Assembly (NCBI GenBank): GCA_038316435.1
Contig: JBBQAQ010000016.1
Span: 1-64,000 of the forward strand
Origin: JACJXF01 sp038316435
GTDB taxonomy: Bacteria > Bacteroidota > Bacteroidia > Bacteroidales > GCA-2748055
Length of the DNA stretch: 64,000 nucleotides
Direction: 5' to 3'
Shown here piece after piece: positions 7,517-16,849 of the stretch. The position numbers and the translations under genes were made by a program. The number at the start of each line of letters is the position of its first letter. The stretch's first letter is position 1. Under the pieces are notes generated by a model that searched no databases, had not been told where the DNA came from, and saw only the letters and a program-made list of their open reading frames with translations.

Positions 7517-8983
7517 ATGTTTTTACCTATCAAAAAACTTCATAAGCTTATCCTGCAATCCTTCATGGGACCTTTTGTCCTAACATTCTTGATTGTGATA
7601 TTTGTTCTGCTGATGCAATTTTTATGGAGATATATTGATGATCTTGTAGGGAAAGGTTTGGAATTACCCGTCATTGCTGAGTTTTTGATGTATACATCAG
7701 CAAGTCTGGTTCCTATGGCCTTACCTCTTGCTGTTCTTCTTGCTTCCTTAATGACATTTGGAAATTTGGGTGAGCACAATGAATTAATTGCATTCAAATC
7801 TGCTGGAATTTCTCTGCAAAAAATTATGAGTCCTGTGGTGTTCGTTGTTGCTATTATTACCGTTGGAGCATTTTTTTTCAACAACTCTGTACTCCCCTAT
7901 ACTAATCTAAAAATGAGATCCTTGCTTTATGATATTCAAAAGCAAAACCCTGAACTCACGATTAAACCCGGGATTTTCGACAATACCATCGAAGGGTATT
8001 CCATAAGAATTGAAAGCAGAAACCCTCATTCAAGTTTGCTTAAAGGGATTCAAGTCTATGACCATTCCGATCACCTTGGAAATATTATTGTTACCGTTGC
8101 CGATTCGGGATATATCCGCATGACAGGTGACGAAAGATACTTGGTTTTCACTCTTTATAACGGTTTTACTTATAGTGAGCTACAGAAAAAATCCCGCGAA
8201 AAAAGAAAAAAAACATACCCATCCCGGAGAGATAAGTTTGAACAGCAGGAAATGCTTGTTGAGCTTGTAGATTATGGGCTTCAGAGAACCGATGAAAACC
8301 TTTTCAAGTCCTCATACCAGATGATGAACCTTTCGCAACTCAAACATGTTAGGGATTCACTGACGGATGAAATATTGGTAAGTCAGAATGAACTCCGCAC
8401 CACACTTAGGTTATCGAGTTACTACCGGGATAAGAAATATATCTATAAAGCAGTTCCAAAAGATTCTGTAATTCCGGAAAAAAAACTTTTACTTCTAAAC
8501 TTTGATACGGTTTTCAATTCACTTAAACAGGATGATAAAATCAGAACCCTTAATCAGGCAATCGGGGCAGCACATACCTCATCCAATTACCTAAACAATG
8601 CCTTTATTACTCAGGATAACAAAGTCCGCCGATTGAGAAAATATGAAATTGAGCTTCAAAGAAAATATACTCTTTCCCTGGCTTGTCTGCTTTTCTTTTT
8701 TATCGGAGCGCCCCTTGGAGCAATTATTAGAAAAGGTGGATTGGGAATGCCAGTAGTTATTTCGGTATTGTTTTTCATAGTTTACTATATCATTTCTTTA
8801 ACCGGGGAGAAGTTTACAAGGGAAAGTGTCTTTTCCCCTTTTGCAGGGATGTGGATTTCCTCATTTGTTCTAATACCCTTGGGAATATTTCTTACCTATA
8901 AAGCCTCCAAAGACAGTACGATCATGAATATTGATACTTACCTAACATTTTTCAGAAAGTTCTTTAAAATCAAACAAGTATAG
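7517..8983 (+). CDS. LptF/LptG-family permease of lipopolysaccharide export
   Basis: 488 residues from ATG at 7517 (a TTG at 7487 is less likely because FLPIKKLHKLILQSFMGPF is the normal opening). Three membrane spans lie in the N-terminal third (about 20-125), then a large periplasmic beta-jellyroll region (about 130-370), then three spans at the C-terminus. NELIAFKSAGISLQKIMSPV is the coupling-helix region typical of YjgP/YjgQ. Known role: with LptB ATPase and LptC, it extracts LPS from the inner membrane and feeds the periplasmic bridge. Only one such gene is here; Bacteroidota genomes usually place the second elsewhere. Downstream are two glycosyltransferases, consistent with envelope polysaccharide work. 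Confidence 0.92.
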   Translation: MFLPIKKLHKLILQSFMGPFVLTFLIVIFVLLMQFLWRYIDDLVGKGLELPVIAEFLMYTSASLVPMALPLAVLLASLMTFGNLGEHNELIAFKSAGISLQKIMSPVVFVVAIITVGAFFFNNSVLPYTNLKMRSLLYDIQKQNPELTIKPGIFDNTIEGYSIRIESRNPHSSLLKGIQVYDHSDHLGNIIVTVADSGYIRMTGDERYLVFTLYNGFTYSELQKKSREKRKKTYPSRRDKFEQQEMLVELVDYGLQRTDENLFKSSYQMMNLSQLKHVRDSLTDEILVSQNELRTTLRLSSYYRDKKYIYKAVPKDSVIPEKKLLLLNFDTVFNSLKQDDKIRTLNQAIGAAHTSSNYLNNAFITQDNKVRRLRKYEIELQRKYTLSLACLLFFFIGAPLGAIIRKGGLGMPVVISVLFFIVYYIISLTGEKFTRESVFSPFAGMWISSFVLIPLGIFLTYKASKDSTIMNIDTYLTFFRKFFKIKQV

Positions 8984-8999
8984 GAATATTTCGGAAAGC

Positions 9000-10199
9000 A
9001 TGAAAATCCTGATCCTCAGCTCCAAAATTCCATTTCCACCTAAAGACGGGGGATCGATAGCCACGCTGGGTATCGCCAAAGGTCTTGAAAAAGCTGGTAA
9101 TGAGGTTACCATGCTCTCGCTCAATACAAGAAAGCATTATGTATCGCCTGAAGAAATCCCATCCCCTGCCTACATAAACATGAAAATCATTCCGGTTTTT
9201 CATGATACATCAATAAATGTTTTCAAAGCTTTATCGAATCTCCTTTTTTCGGATGAACCCTATAACGGAATTCGGTTCATCTCTCCTGCTTTTGAACAAG
9301 AGCTTATAAGCCTTCTGAAAACTGAAAAATTTGATATCATACAGTTGGAAGGTCCTTACATGGGATATTATATTTCGGCAATCAGAAAATACAGCAAAAC
9401 ACTGATTTCCCTCAGAGCACATAATGTTGAGCACGAAATCTGGGAACGTAAATCGCAGGGTGAAAAAAATCCAATCCGCAGGTTCTATCTGAATCTCCTT
9501 ACTAGAAGAATAAAAGAGCACGAAACAAGAATAATAAAAACTGTTGATTTTTTGGTTCCTATTTCAGAGCGGGATGAAAAAATCCTTCTGGCTATGTTCC
9601 CGAATATCCCTTCAAGAGTAATTCCGGCAGGTGTTGACGTTGAGAATTACCCGCAACCTGAAGACCCGCAATATCCTTCGCTTTTCTTTATTGGCTCGCT
9701 CGACTGGCTGCCTAATCAGGAAGGCTTACTTTGGTTTATTGATCATGTTTGGCCTGAATTGCATAAAAATCAAAAAATCCAGTTTCATGTTGGAGGTCGC
9801 GGAGCACCCGACTGGCTTGAGAAGAAACTAATTACAAACAATATACATTTCCATGGGGAAATTGAAGATGCATATAAATTTATGAACCAATATGCGATCA
9901 TGATTTCTCCGGTTTTTTCAGGGAGTGGCATACGCATCAAGAACCTTGAGGCAATGATGATGGGAAAGGCCGTTGTTTCAACCAGTATGGGATCAGAAGG
10001 TGTGTCCTATACTCATAATGAGAATATTTTGCTTGCCGACGATCCACAGACATTTATAAGTATAATAAAGGAATACGCCACCGATCGAATAAAATACGAT
10101 AAAATTGCGAAAAGCGGAAGAGCATTCGTAATGGAAAGTTTTAATAACTTAGCGTTTTGCAAAAATCTCGCTGAGTTTTACAGAAATAATCTGAAATGA
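9000..10199 (+). CDS. Glycosyltransferase family 4 (GT-B fold)
   Basis: 399 residues. The N-terminal Rossmann domain starts MKILILSSKIPFPPKDGGS with the Gly-rich loop (residues 17-18) and includes LRAHNVEHEIWERKS. The C-terminal domain contains GSLDWLPNQEG and the donor-binding stretch SGSGIRIKNLEAMMMGKAVV, with a Glu at the position typical of GT4 enzymes. Known family: retaining sugar transfer from nucleotide sugars to lipid-linked or polysaccharide acceptors at the cytoplasmic side. The exact sugar cannot be read. It starts 16 bases after the permease gene and overlaps the next glycosyltransferase by ATGA, so the two are translationally coupled and probably act on the same glycan. Confidence 0.9.
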   Translation: MKILILSSKIPFPPKDGGSIATLGIAKGLEKAGNEVTMLSLNTRKHYVSPEEIPSPAYINMKIIPVFHDTSINVFKALSNLLFSDEPYNGIRFISPAFEQELISLLKTEKFDIIQLEGPYMGYYISAIRKYSKTLISLRAHNVEHEIWERKSQGEKNPIRRFYLNLLTRRIKEHETRIIKTVDFLVPISERDEKILLAMFPNIPSRVIPAGVDVENYPQPEDPQYPSLFFIGSLDWLPNQEGLLWFIDHVWPELHKNQKIQFHVGGRGAPDWLEKKLITNNIHFHGEIEDAYKFMNQYAIMISPVFSGSGIRIKNLEAMMMGKAVVSTSMGSEGVSYTHNENILLADDPQTFISIIKEYATDRIKYDKIAKSGRAFVMESFNNLAFCKNLAEFYRNNLK

Positions 10200-11359
10200 T
10201 CATCCAGGTATTTTTTTGGCTTTCTGTAGCCGCAATTTTTCACTCCTATCTTTTGTACCCCTTGGTACTTAAATTCCTGGCTAGGAATAAGAAAGAGAAC
10301 AGCCTGATTTTTGAACCCGGCAGTGAGCTTCCACTCGTTTCGATTATTATGTCGGTGCACAATGAGGATGTGGTAATTCAGGAAAAAATCCGCAGTCTCT
10401 ATTATACCCTATATCCCCTGAATAAATTCGAAGTACTGGTAGGTTCTGACAATTCCACTGATGGCACAAACCACATCTGCAAGGTATATTCGGAGAATTA
10501 TGAGCATTTTCATTTCTTCCCCTTTTCAAAAAGACAAGGAAAACCGGCAGTCGTAAATCAGCTGGTTGAAAAGGCAAGTGGTGAAATCCTTATTCTCACT
10601 GACGCAAAGGTATTCTTTGAGATTAACACCATTCCTGAACTGGTAAAACATTTTAAAAATAGGGATATTGATATTGTGGGAGGAAATATTCTGAATGAAA
10701 AAACCTATCCCGCCGGTATCTCAGTTCAAGAAAAAGCATTTATGAACCGTGAAATACGGATGAAATACCATGAAGGACTAATCTGGGGTAATACAATGGG
10801 GATTTATGGCGCTATATACGCAATTCGAAAGTCTGCCTTTACTCAAGTTCCATCGGGGTTTTCAGTTGATGACTTTTTCATTACCATGAACGTACTCAGG
10901 AAAAAACGAAAAGTCATCCTTAATCTTTCTGCTTCATCCCTTGAAAATGTACCAGATGATATAAAAACGGAGTTCAGAAGAAAAGTCAGAATTTCCTCGG
11001 GTAATTTCCAGAATTTATGGTATTTCGCATCTTGTCTCTGGCCGCCTTTTTCAGCGCTTTCATTTGTTTTCGCATCCCATAAAGTAATCCGCTGGATTGG
11101 CCCTTTCCTCCTTATTCTGATTTTAATACTTAACGGCATCCTAGCATTCAGGAGTGATTTTTATTCCATTTTGTTTGCATCCCAGTTATTTCTATGCATT
11201 TTGCCCTTTATTGACTTTATCCTAAGGAAAATTAATCAACATATTGTAATTTTACGTTTTGTAACGCATTTCTATGCGATGAACATTGCATTGCTAGTTG
11301 GGTTTTTTAAAAATCTTACTGGTATTAAATCTAACATCTGGCAACCAACAAGGAGATAA
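10196..11359 (+). CDS. Glycosyltransferase family 2, membrane-bound
   Basis: 387 residues. One N-terminal span (about 3-23), a GT-A catalytic domain (about 48-280) and three C-terminal spans. Motifs are VSIIMSVHNEDVVIQEK at the domain start, GSDNSTDGT, LTDAKVF (the DxD-like metal site), SVDDFFITMNVLRKK (acid for base catalysis) and RRKVRISSGNFQNLW, which occupies the place of the QxxRW-type motif of processive synthases. The layout resembles polysaccharide synthases of the HasA/IcaA type more than simple transferases, but the RW motif is altered. Coupled to the upstream GT4 gene by a 4-base overlap. The product is probably an exported or membrane-anchored glycan; the substrate is unknown. Confidence 0.88.
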   Translation: MIIQVFFWLSVAAIFHSYLLYPLVLKFLARNKKENSLIFEPGSELPLVSIIMSVHNEDVVIQEKIRSLYYTLYPLNKFEVLVGSDNSTDGTNHICKVYSENYEHFHFFPFSKRQGKPAVVNQLVEKASGEILILTDAKVFFEINTIPELVKHFKNRDIDIVGGNILNEKTYPAGISVQEKAFMNREIRMKYHEGLIWGNTMGIYGAIYAIRKSAFTQVPSGFSVDDFFITMNVLRKKRKVILNLSASSLENVPDDIKTEFRRKVRISSGNFQNLWYFASCLWPPFSALSFVFASHKVIRWIGPFLLILILILNGILAFRSDFYSILFASQLFLCILPFIDFILRKINQHIVILRFVTHFYAMNIALLVGFFKNLTGIKSNIWQPTRR

Positions 11360-11363
11360 AAAA

Positions 11364-12596
11364 GTGGAAGATATTAAGTTAAACAGTATTGAAGAGGCAA
11401 TTGAAGAAATAAAAAAAGGGAAAATTATTATAGTGGTTGATGACGAAGACCGCGAAAATGAAGGTGATTTTATTGCAGCAGCTGAGCTGGTTACAACTGA
11501 AACCATCAATTTTATGGCAAAAGAAGGCCGTGGGTTAATCTGTGCCGCCTTAACTGAGGAACGTTGCAACGAACTCGAACTTGAAATGATGGCCGGTAGA
11601 AATACAAGTCTGCATCATACAGCCTTCACAATTTCAGTTGATTTACAGGGAAACGGTTGTACCACCGGAATTTCTGCGTCCGACCGCGCAAGCACTATAA
11701 AAGCATTATTAGATCCTTTAACCAAGCCCGATGATCTTGCACGCCCTGGACATATTTTCCCCCTAAAAGCTAAGCGAAATGGAGTGTTAAGAAGAACAGG
11801 ACATACCGAAGCTGCAATAGATATTACAAATCTTGCAGGTCTTAAACCCGGAGGTGTGCTTGTAGAAATCATGAATGACGATGGGTCCATGGCCCGTCTG
11901 CCTCAACTGGCTGAAATTGCAAAAAAATACGCCCTGAAAATTATCACCATAAAAGATCTTATTGCATACAGGCTGAAATTTCAGAGTATCATTATTAAAG
12001 GAACTGAGGTAGATCTGCCAACAGATTTCGGACACTTCAGGTTGATTCCTTTTATCCAGAAATCAAACGGAATGGAGCATGTAGCACTTATAAAGGGAAC
12101 TTTCTCAAAAGATGAACCGGTTGTTGTTCGCGTACATTCATCATGTGTTACAGGGGACATTTTTGGTTCAAACCGCTGCGATTGCGGTGAGCAACTCCAT
12201 AAAGCCATGAAAATGATTGACACGATTGGAAAAGGAGTTATCATTTACCTCAATCAGGAAGGACGCGGAATTGGATTATTCAACAAAATTAAGGCTTACA
12301 AATTGCAGGAAAATGGCGTAGATACTGTCGATGCAAACCTGCAGCTTGGTTTTAACGAAGATGAAAGAGATTATGGAGTAGGTGCCAGCATGATGCACGC
12401 ACTGGGTTTGGGAAAAATAAGACTTATCAGCAACAATCCGGTTAAGCGCGCAGGTTTAGAGGGATATGGAATTGAGATCGTTGAAAACATTCCTCTGATT
12501 ATTGAACCCAATGAACATAATAAATTTTATCTGGATACCAAGAGGGATAAAATGGGGCATTTTCTGAATATTGCCCGATATGACAAAAAAGATTAA
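11364..12596 (+). CDS. ribBA: Bifunctional 3,4-dihydroxy-2-butanone-4-phosphate synthase / GTP cyclohydrolase II
   Basis: 410 residues from a GTG at 11364, chosen because AAGGAG precedes it by the right distance and it avoids a 60-base overlap with the gene before. The N-terminal RibB part has the acidic metal loop DDEDRENEGD at residues 26-35 and TGHTEAAIDIT; the C-terminal RibA part has the zinc cysteines in SSCVTGDIFGSNRCDCGEQL and YLNQEGRGIGL. Both halves look complete, so both entry reactions of riboflavin synthesis (from ribulose 5-phosphate and from GTP) should be carried out. No FMN riboswitch is visible before it, so expression probably follows the upstream operon. Confidence 0.95.
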   Translation: MEDIKLNSIEEAIEEIKKGKIIIVVDDEDRENEGDFIAAAELVTTETINFMAKEGRGLICAALTEERCNELELEMMAGRNTSLHHTAFTISVDLQGNGCTTGISASDRASTIKALLDPLTKPDDLARPGHIFPLKAKRNGVLRRTGHTEAAIDITNLAGLKPGGVLVEIMNDDGSMARLPQLAEIAKKYALKIITIKDLIAYRLKFQSIIIKGTEVDLPTDFGHFRLIPFIQKSNGMEHVALIKGTFSKDEPVVVRVHSSCVTGDIFGSNRCDCGEQLHKAMKMIDTIGKGVIIYLNQEGRGIGLFNKIKAYKLQENGVDTVDANLQLGFNEDERDYGVGASMMHALGLGKIRLISNNPVKRAGLEGYGIEIVENIPLIIEPNEHNKFYLDTKRDKMGHFLNIARYDKKD

Positions 12597-12602
12597 ACTA
12601 AG

Positions 12603-13574
12603 ATGACCTTGCCTCATCCAAAAATAATCTACATGGGATCGCCAGAATTTGCTGTGGCTCCCCTGAAAGCCTTGCTCGACAATGATTATAACATAGTCGC
12701 AGTTATCACAGCACCTGATAAACCAGCAGGAAGAGGTAAAAAAATACAATCCTCCGCAGTTAAAGAATTTGCCATTTCACAGCGCTTAACTGTCCTTCAA
12801 CCTGAAAAACTCAAAGATTCCGAATTTCTTGAAATACTTCGTAATCTTCAACCCGACCTGCAGGTGGTTGTTGCATTCAGAATGCTTCCTGAACAAGTCT
12901 GGAGTCTGCCAAAACTGGGTACATTTAATCTGCACGCCTCACTACTTCCTCAATACAGAGGTGCGGCTCCCATTAACCATGCTATTATAAACGGTGAAAC
13001 AGAATCTGGAGTAACTACTTTTTTCATTGATGAGAAAATTGATACAGGAAAAATTTTGTTTCAGGAAAAAGTTAAAATCCCAAGTTGGTATTCCGCTGGT
13101 GATTTGCACGACCAGCTCATGATCACTGGGTCCGAATTGGTGGTAAAAACAGTCATGTCAGTTATTTCGGGAAGTTGGAAAGAAACACCTCAGGAATCGC
13201 TAATTAATGAGTCAATTGCGCTTAAGCCAGCACCAAAAATCTTTAAGGATGATTGTCAGATTAACTGGAACAAAAAAGGATCAGATATTTATAATTTTAT
13301 AAGAGGATTAAGTCCGGAACCAACAGCAACAACGGTTTTAAAAGGACTTGAGACTGAACCTGTACATGTTAAAATCTTCAAATCAGAGTTTTTACCTGCA
13401 ACCCATGAATTGAATATTGGCAGTATTGTAGTTCCTGATAAAAAGACTCTTTTGGTTGCTGTTACAGATGGATACATTTCCGTGAATTCGCTTCAACTTG
13501 CTGGGAAAAATAAAATGGATGTTGTTAGTTTTTTAAATGGGTTTAAAGTGCTTCCTGAGCATAATTTTGAGTAG
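12603..13574 (+). CDS. fmt: Methionyl-tRNA formyltransferase
   Basis: 323 residues, normal length. The formyltransferase domain opens with PKIIYMGSPEFAVAPLKALL and has the catalytic and folate-binding block NLHASLLPQYRGAAPINHAI (Asn, His) and the following TTFFIDEKIDTG with the essential Asp. The C-terminal OB-like tRNA-binding domain runs from about residue 205 (DDCQINWNKKGSDIYNFIRGLSP) to the end. It formylates initiator Met-tRNA with 10-formyl-THF. It begins 6 bases after ribBA, so it belongs to the same transcript. In many bacteria fmt is beside def; here it is the last gene of an envelope/riboflavin run. Confidence 0.95.
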   Translation: MTLPHPKIIYMGSPEFAVAPLKALLDNDYNIVAVITAPDKPAGRGKKIQSSAVKEFAISQRLTVLQPEKLKDSEFLEILRNLQPDLQVVVAFRMLPEQVWSLPKLGTFNLHASLLPQYRGAAPINHAIINGETESGVTTFFIDEKIDTGKILFQEKVKIPSWYSAGDLHDQLMITGSELVVKTVMSVISGSWKETPQESLINESIALKPAPKIFKDDCQINWNKKGSDIYNFIRGLSPEPTATTVLKGLETEPVHVKIFKSEFLPATHELNIGSIVVPDKKTLLVAVTDGYISVNSLQLAGKNKMDVVSFLNGFKVLPEHNFE

Positions 13575-13576
13575 TA

Positions 13577-13667
13577 TTATTCACAATTTTTCGCCAAAAG
13601 TTCATTGGCACGGGCATTTCCCAATGATACCGCCTTTTTTAAATTCTGGCAAGCGCTTTCTTTTAGG
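13577..13667 (-). pseudogene. C-terminal scrap of a repeat (TPR/Sel1-like) protein
   Basis: On the minus strand a frame reads ILKESACQNLKKAVSLGNAR and ANELLAKNCE before its stop at 13577. The pattern (AC-x-x-L-x-K-A-x-x-L-G-N-x-x-A) is that of the last helix pair of a TPR- or Sel1-type protein. Nothing upstream continues it. It ends two bases from the fmt stop, so it is a leftover of a gene that once converged on fmt. Confidence 0.4.
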
Positions 13668-13743
13668 ATTTAACATAAGGATTTCTAAAAATTAAAGTTG
13701 CAATAAAAAAGTTAAACCTTATTTTAGCACTTCAAAAACTAAC

Positions 13744-14031
13744 CTGAAGCAAACCCATCAGCCATCTCCATGGATAAATGATTATGGCGCATTTTCAATT
13801 TTCGCTACAACCGAAAAATTGGTTTTTGATGAAAATCAGCGTGAATCATGGTATTCACATAAGACAGAGACTTCAAATGCATATTATTATAAGGTTTACT
13901 TGGCCAACTATAACACCACCGTAGAAATAGCCCCCATAGAAAGAGCAGTTTGTTTCAGGATTAGCTATCCAAAAACCGAAAACGCTTATCTGATTGTTGA
14001 TGCATTTAATAAAAACTCTTCGATAAAATAA
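13744..14031 (+). pseudogene. Fragment of a GH92 alpha-mannosidase gene
   Basis: The plus strand encodes LKQTHQPSPWINDYGAFSIF, then NQRESWYSHKTETSNAYYYK, VYLANYNTTVEIAPIERAVC and SYPKTENAYLIVDAFN before a stop. These are consecutive conserved strings from the N-terminal domain of glycoside hydrolase family 92, exo-acting calcium-dependent alpha-mannosidases of about 750 residues. Only about 95 residues survive and there is no start codon in context, signal peptide or catalytic domain. It shows that a mannosidase gene, or the edge of a polysaccharide utilisation locus, once lay here or was inserted here. The rest of the 500-base gap between fmt and the next gene shows no further gene. Confidence 0.6.
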
Positions 14032-14075
14032 ACACAGCTGAAATAATTTGCTTGGCAGTATCCGATAAAGGCTAA

Positions 14076-15101
14076 TTACTTATCAAATTCAAACCTTATT
14101 TCACTATCCTCTTCTTCTTCCTCCTCGAATATTTTCTTTTTCTTTTCAATTACAGGTTTGGTCCCTTTTAGTTGTTTACGCAAGGAAATCTTATCTCCGG
14201 GTTTTAATACTGAACCAGGAACCATAAGGTTTTTAGAGTACAAAGCTTCGGGCTTTACAGCATAAATCTGTGAAATTTCTTTCATAGTTTCTCCATCTTT
14301 AACAATATGCCATGTGCTACCTGCCTCAGCCCTGTTTCTTTTTGGCTGAATATAAAGCAACTGCCCTGACTTCAGTTCTTCATCCCTAGCCAAATCATTG
14401 TATTTATAAATCTCGAAAGGTAAAAGATCAAGTTCCTCCTGAAGACTTCTGAATGTGTCTTCGGGTTTGACAATAATATATTTAACCCGGTTTTTAAGAA
14501 GAATCTCCCTTCCTGCCGTAATACCTTTTGACAAATCATCCGCTTTTTTTCTGGCTTTTATCGTGCCGGCCTTTGACGCTCCACTTAAATCGTATTGATG
14601 AAGTTCATTTTCATCAATTATTTTAATAAGCATTTCGGCATAGCTTGGACTTGTAGCATATCCAGCTTTCTTAAGACCTTTGGCCCATGCTTTGTAATCA
14701 GTCATTTCGAGTTCGAAAAGAAAACTGTAACGCGAGCCACTCATTAAAAAATCGGAATGATCCTGATAGGATTCATAAGCTGAATTATACTTTCTAAAAC
14801 ACTCACCCTGGCGGTCGTCATCATGGTATACTACTTGCCCCTTCCAATTACCATGACACTTTATTCCAAAATGATTTTTTGCTTTTTTTGCAAGAGTGGA
14901 GTTCCCATTTTCCGATTCAAGCATACCTTGTGCAAGAGTAATACTGGCAGGTACACCACTTCTCAACATCTCTTTTACAGCAAAATCTTTATAGTTTTCG
15001 ATGTATTCCTTGCGGGTTTGCCCTGTTTGTTTTTGGGAGGATACAATTGGGATACAAAAAGCAAATATGATGAGTGTGGCAGATAATTTTTTCAGGGTCA
15101 T
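14076..15101 (-). CDS. Secreted peptidoglycan glucosaminidase with LysM domains
   Basis: 341 residues. Signal peptide to about residue 22 (MTLKKLSATLIIFAFCIPIVSS), then a glucosaminidase (GH73-type) domain at about 33-170 with GVPASITLAQGMLESENGNS (the Glu is the expected catalytic residue), KNHFGIKCHGNWKG and YATSPSYAEMLIKIID. Two LysM peptidoglycan-binding modules follow at about 208-252 (YIIVKPEDTFRSLQEELDLL) and 266-308 (TWHIVKDGETMKEISQIYAV). The tail is Lys and Glu rich. It should hydrolyse the glycan strands of peptidoglycan during growth or division. The minus-strand order with the amidohydrolase upstream (90-base gap) may be operonic. A TAnnTTTG box is present just upstream but lacks a well-placed TTG. 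Confidence 0.92.
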   Translation of the reverse strand: MTLKKLSATLIIFAFCIPIVSSQKQTGQTRKEYIENYKDFAVKEMLRSGVPASITLAQGMLESENGNSTLAKKAKNHFGIKCHGNWKGQVVYHDDDRQGECFRKYNSAYESYQDHSDFLMSGSRYSFLFELEMTDYKAWAKGLKKAGYATSPSYAEMLIKIIDENELHQYDLSGASKAGTIKARKKADDLSKGITAGREILLKNRVKYIIVKPEDTFRSLQEELDLLPFEIYKYNDLARDEELKSGQLLYIQPKRNRAEAGSTWHIVKDGETMKEISQIYAVKPEALYSKNLMVPGSVLKPGDKISLRKQLKGTKPVIEKKKKIFEEEEEEDSEIRFEFDK

Positions 15102-15190
15102 GAATTTTTGTTAATCGTACAAATTTACAGGAACAAACGATAATTGTTCTGAAAAATTATCAACAGAAAGGGAAAAGAAAAAATGTGTAG

Positions 15191-16828
15191 TTATTTAGAA
15201 TAAACCAGTGTCCCGCTTGACCAGGTCTGCTCAACACTGACATTGGCCAGGCTATTTTCAGGTTCAGTCATTAAGTCTTTATCGCAAACTACAAAATCTG
15301 CAAATTTTCCAGGTTCGAGACTTCCCTTTTCATGCTCTTCAAAAGCAGCTTTTGCAGCCCAGATTGTCATCCCTCGCAATGCTTCTTGCCGAGTTAAAGC
15401 CTGGTCGATCTGAAATCCCTCTTTAGGCATAAATTGCTGATCTTTTCTGATACATGCAGCGAAGAACCCATAAATTGGATTTATACTTTCAACAGGAAAA
15501 TCACTTCCGTTTGGAATCCATCCATTTTGGGCCAGCAAGCTTTTATAGGCGTAGGCACCCGCCATGCGCTGCATTCCAAGCCTTTCTCCAGCCCAGTACA
15601 TGTCGGATGTTGCATGAGTTGGTTGAATTGAAGGTACAATGGAATATTCCCTGAACATCTGAATATCATTTAAAGATACCACCTGAGCATGTTCGATTCT
15701 CCAGCGCTTATCATTTTTGGTTTTTAAAATGCCGGAATAAATTTCCAATACTTCATGATTAGCTCCGTCACCAATGCAATGTGTACAAACCTGGTAACCA
15801 AAGGAATCGGCCATTATTGCCATTTCTTTTATTTTTTCAGGGGATGTTAACCACAATCCCGAATTTGCAGGATCGTCATTGTAAGGCAATGACATTCTTG
15901 CACCGCGTGAACCTAGGGCTCCATCAGCATACAGCTTAAGAGATCTGACATTCAGGTACTCGGTTTTATAAATGCCTTTTCGAAGATAGGATTCAATATT
16001 TTCAGGCGAAGGGGTAAGCATGGCGTAGATTCTCATGTTCAGCCTACCGTCGGCATTAAGTGATTTTATAACATCAATTACATTCTTATCCAAGCCGGCA
16101 TCCTGAACAGAGGTAAGTCCCACTTCAAAACAGTTTTTCTGCGCAATCATCAGGTCTTCTGAAATCTCGGAAGATCCTGGTATTGAGATTGCGTTCTTAA
16201 CATCTGAAATAGCCATATCAATAAGGATCCCGGTGAGTTTACCATCTTTTACCATTACACTACCGCCTTCGAACTTCGATTTTTCAGTAATGCCGGCTAA
16301 CCGTAATGCCTTACTGTTGGCGAGTGCAGCATGTCCGTCAATTCTAATAAGCAACACAGGTCTGTCAGGAAAAAGTTCATCAAGTTTTGATTTGTCAGGA
16401 AAGCTTTTTTCTTGCCAATCATTCTGATCCCAGCCACGACCAAGAATCCACAGTGACTTATAATTGCTTGCATGTTTACTGACTTTCTCCAGAACTTCAC
16501 TGAATGATTTTGTGCCTTTCAGGTCAGCCTCCCGCAAACCAGCTCCATAACCATAGAAATGGCAATGGGCATCAATAAAACCAGGGTATACAATTTTTCC
16601 ATTAAGATCGGTAATTGAATCCGAAGAGTAATTGTTCAGAATTTCCTTTTCCGAACCTGTTTTGAGAATTTTTCCATCTTTAATGGCAAAAGCATCCGTA
16701 GTTGAAAAAGAAGGATCTAAGGTATATACTTTTGCATTAATGAAAATACGGTCTGACGGTTGTTTTGAACTACAACTTGCCATTAAAATCATCAGGAAAA
16801 GAGAAAAAATAAAACGAAAAGTATACAT
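15191..16828 (-). CDS. YtcJ-like metal-dependent amidohydrolase, lipoprotein
   Basis: 545 residues. Lipoprotein signal with Cys19 in LMASCSS, so it is probably attached to a membrane. The amidohydrolase fold is complete: KIVYPGFIDAHCHFYGYG (metal-binding HxH), WILGRGWDQNDW, LLIRIDGHAALANSKALRLA, a later THCIGDGANHEVLEIY and IEHAQVV histidine pair, and NGSDFPVESINP with the final Asp. This is the YtcJ/PF07969 layout (often called amidohydrolase family 3), whose members act on amide or N-acyl substrates, including amidases of unknown physiological target. The gene is 21 bases downstream of the 16850-17947 gene and likely shares its transcript. Confidence 0.9.
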   Translation of the reverse strand: MYTFRFIFSLFLMILMASCSSKQPSDRIFINAKVYTLDPSFSTTDAFAIKDGKILKTGSEKEILNNYSSDSITDLNGKIVYPGFIDAHCHFYGYGAGLREADLKGTKSFSEVLEKVSKHASNYKSLWILGRGWDQNDWQEKSFPDKSKLDELFPDRPVLLIRIDGHAALANSKALRLAGITEKSKFEGGSVMVKDGKLTGILIDMAISDVKNAISIPGSSEISEDLMIAQKNCFEVGLTSVQDAGLDKNVIDVIKSLNADGRLNMRIYAMLTPSPENIESYLRKGIYKTEYLNVRSLKLYADGALGSRGARMSLPYNDDPANSGLWLTSPEKIKEMAIMADSFGYQVCTHCIGDGANHEVLEIYSGILKTKNDKRWRIEHAQVVSLNDIQMFREYSIVPSIQPTHATSDMYWAGERLGMQRMAGAYAYKSLLAQNGWIPNGSDFPVESINPIYGFFAACIRKDQQFMPKEGFQIDQALTRQEALRGMTIWAAKAAFEEHEKGSLEPGKFADFVVCDKDLMTEPENSLANVSVEQTWSSGTLVYSK

Positions 16829-16849
16829 AAACCTGTCAGGTTTGATTGT

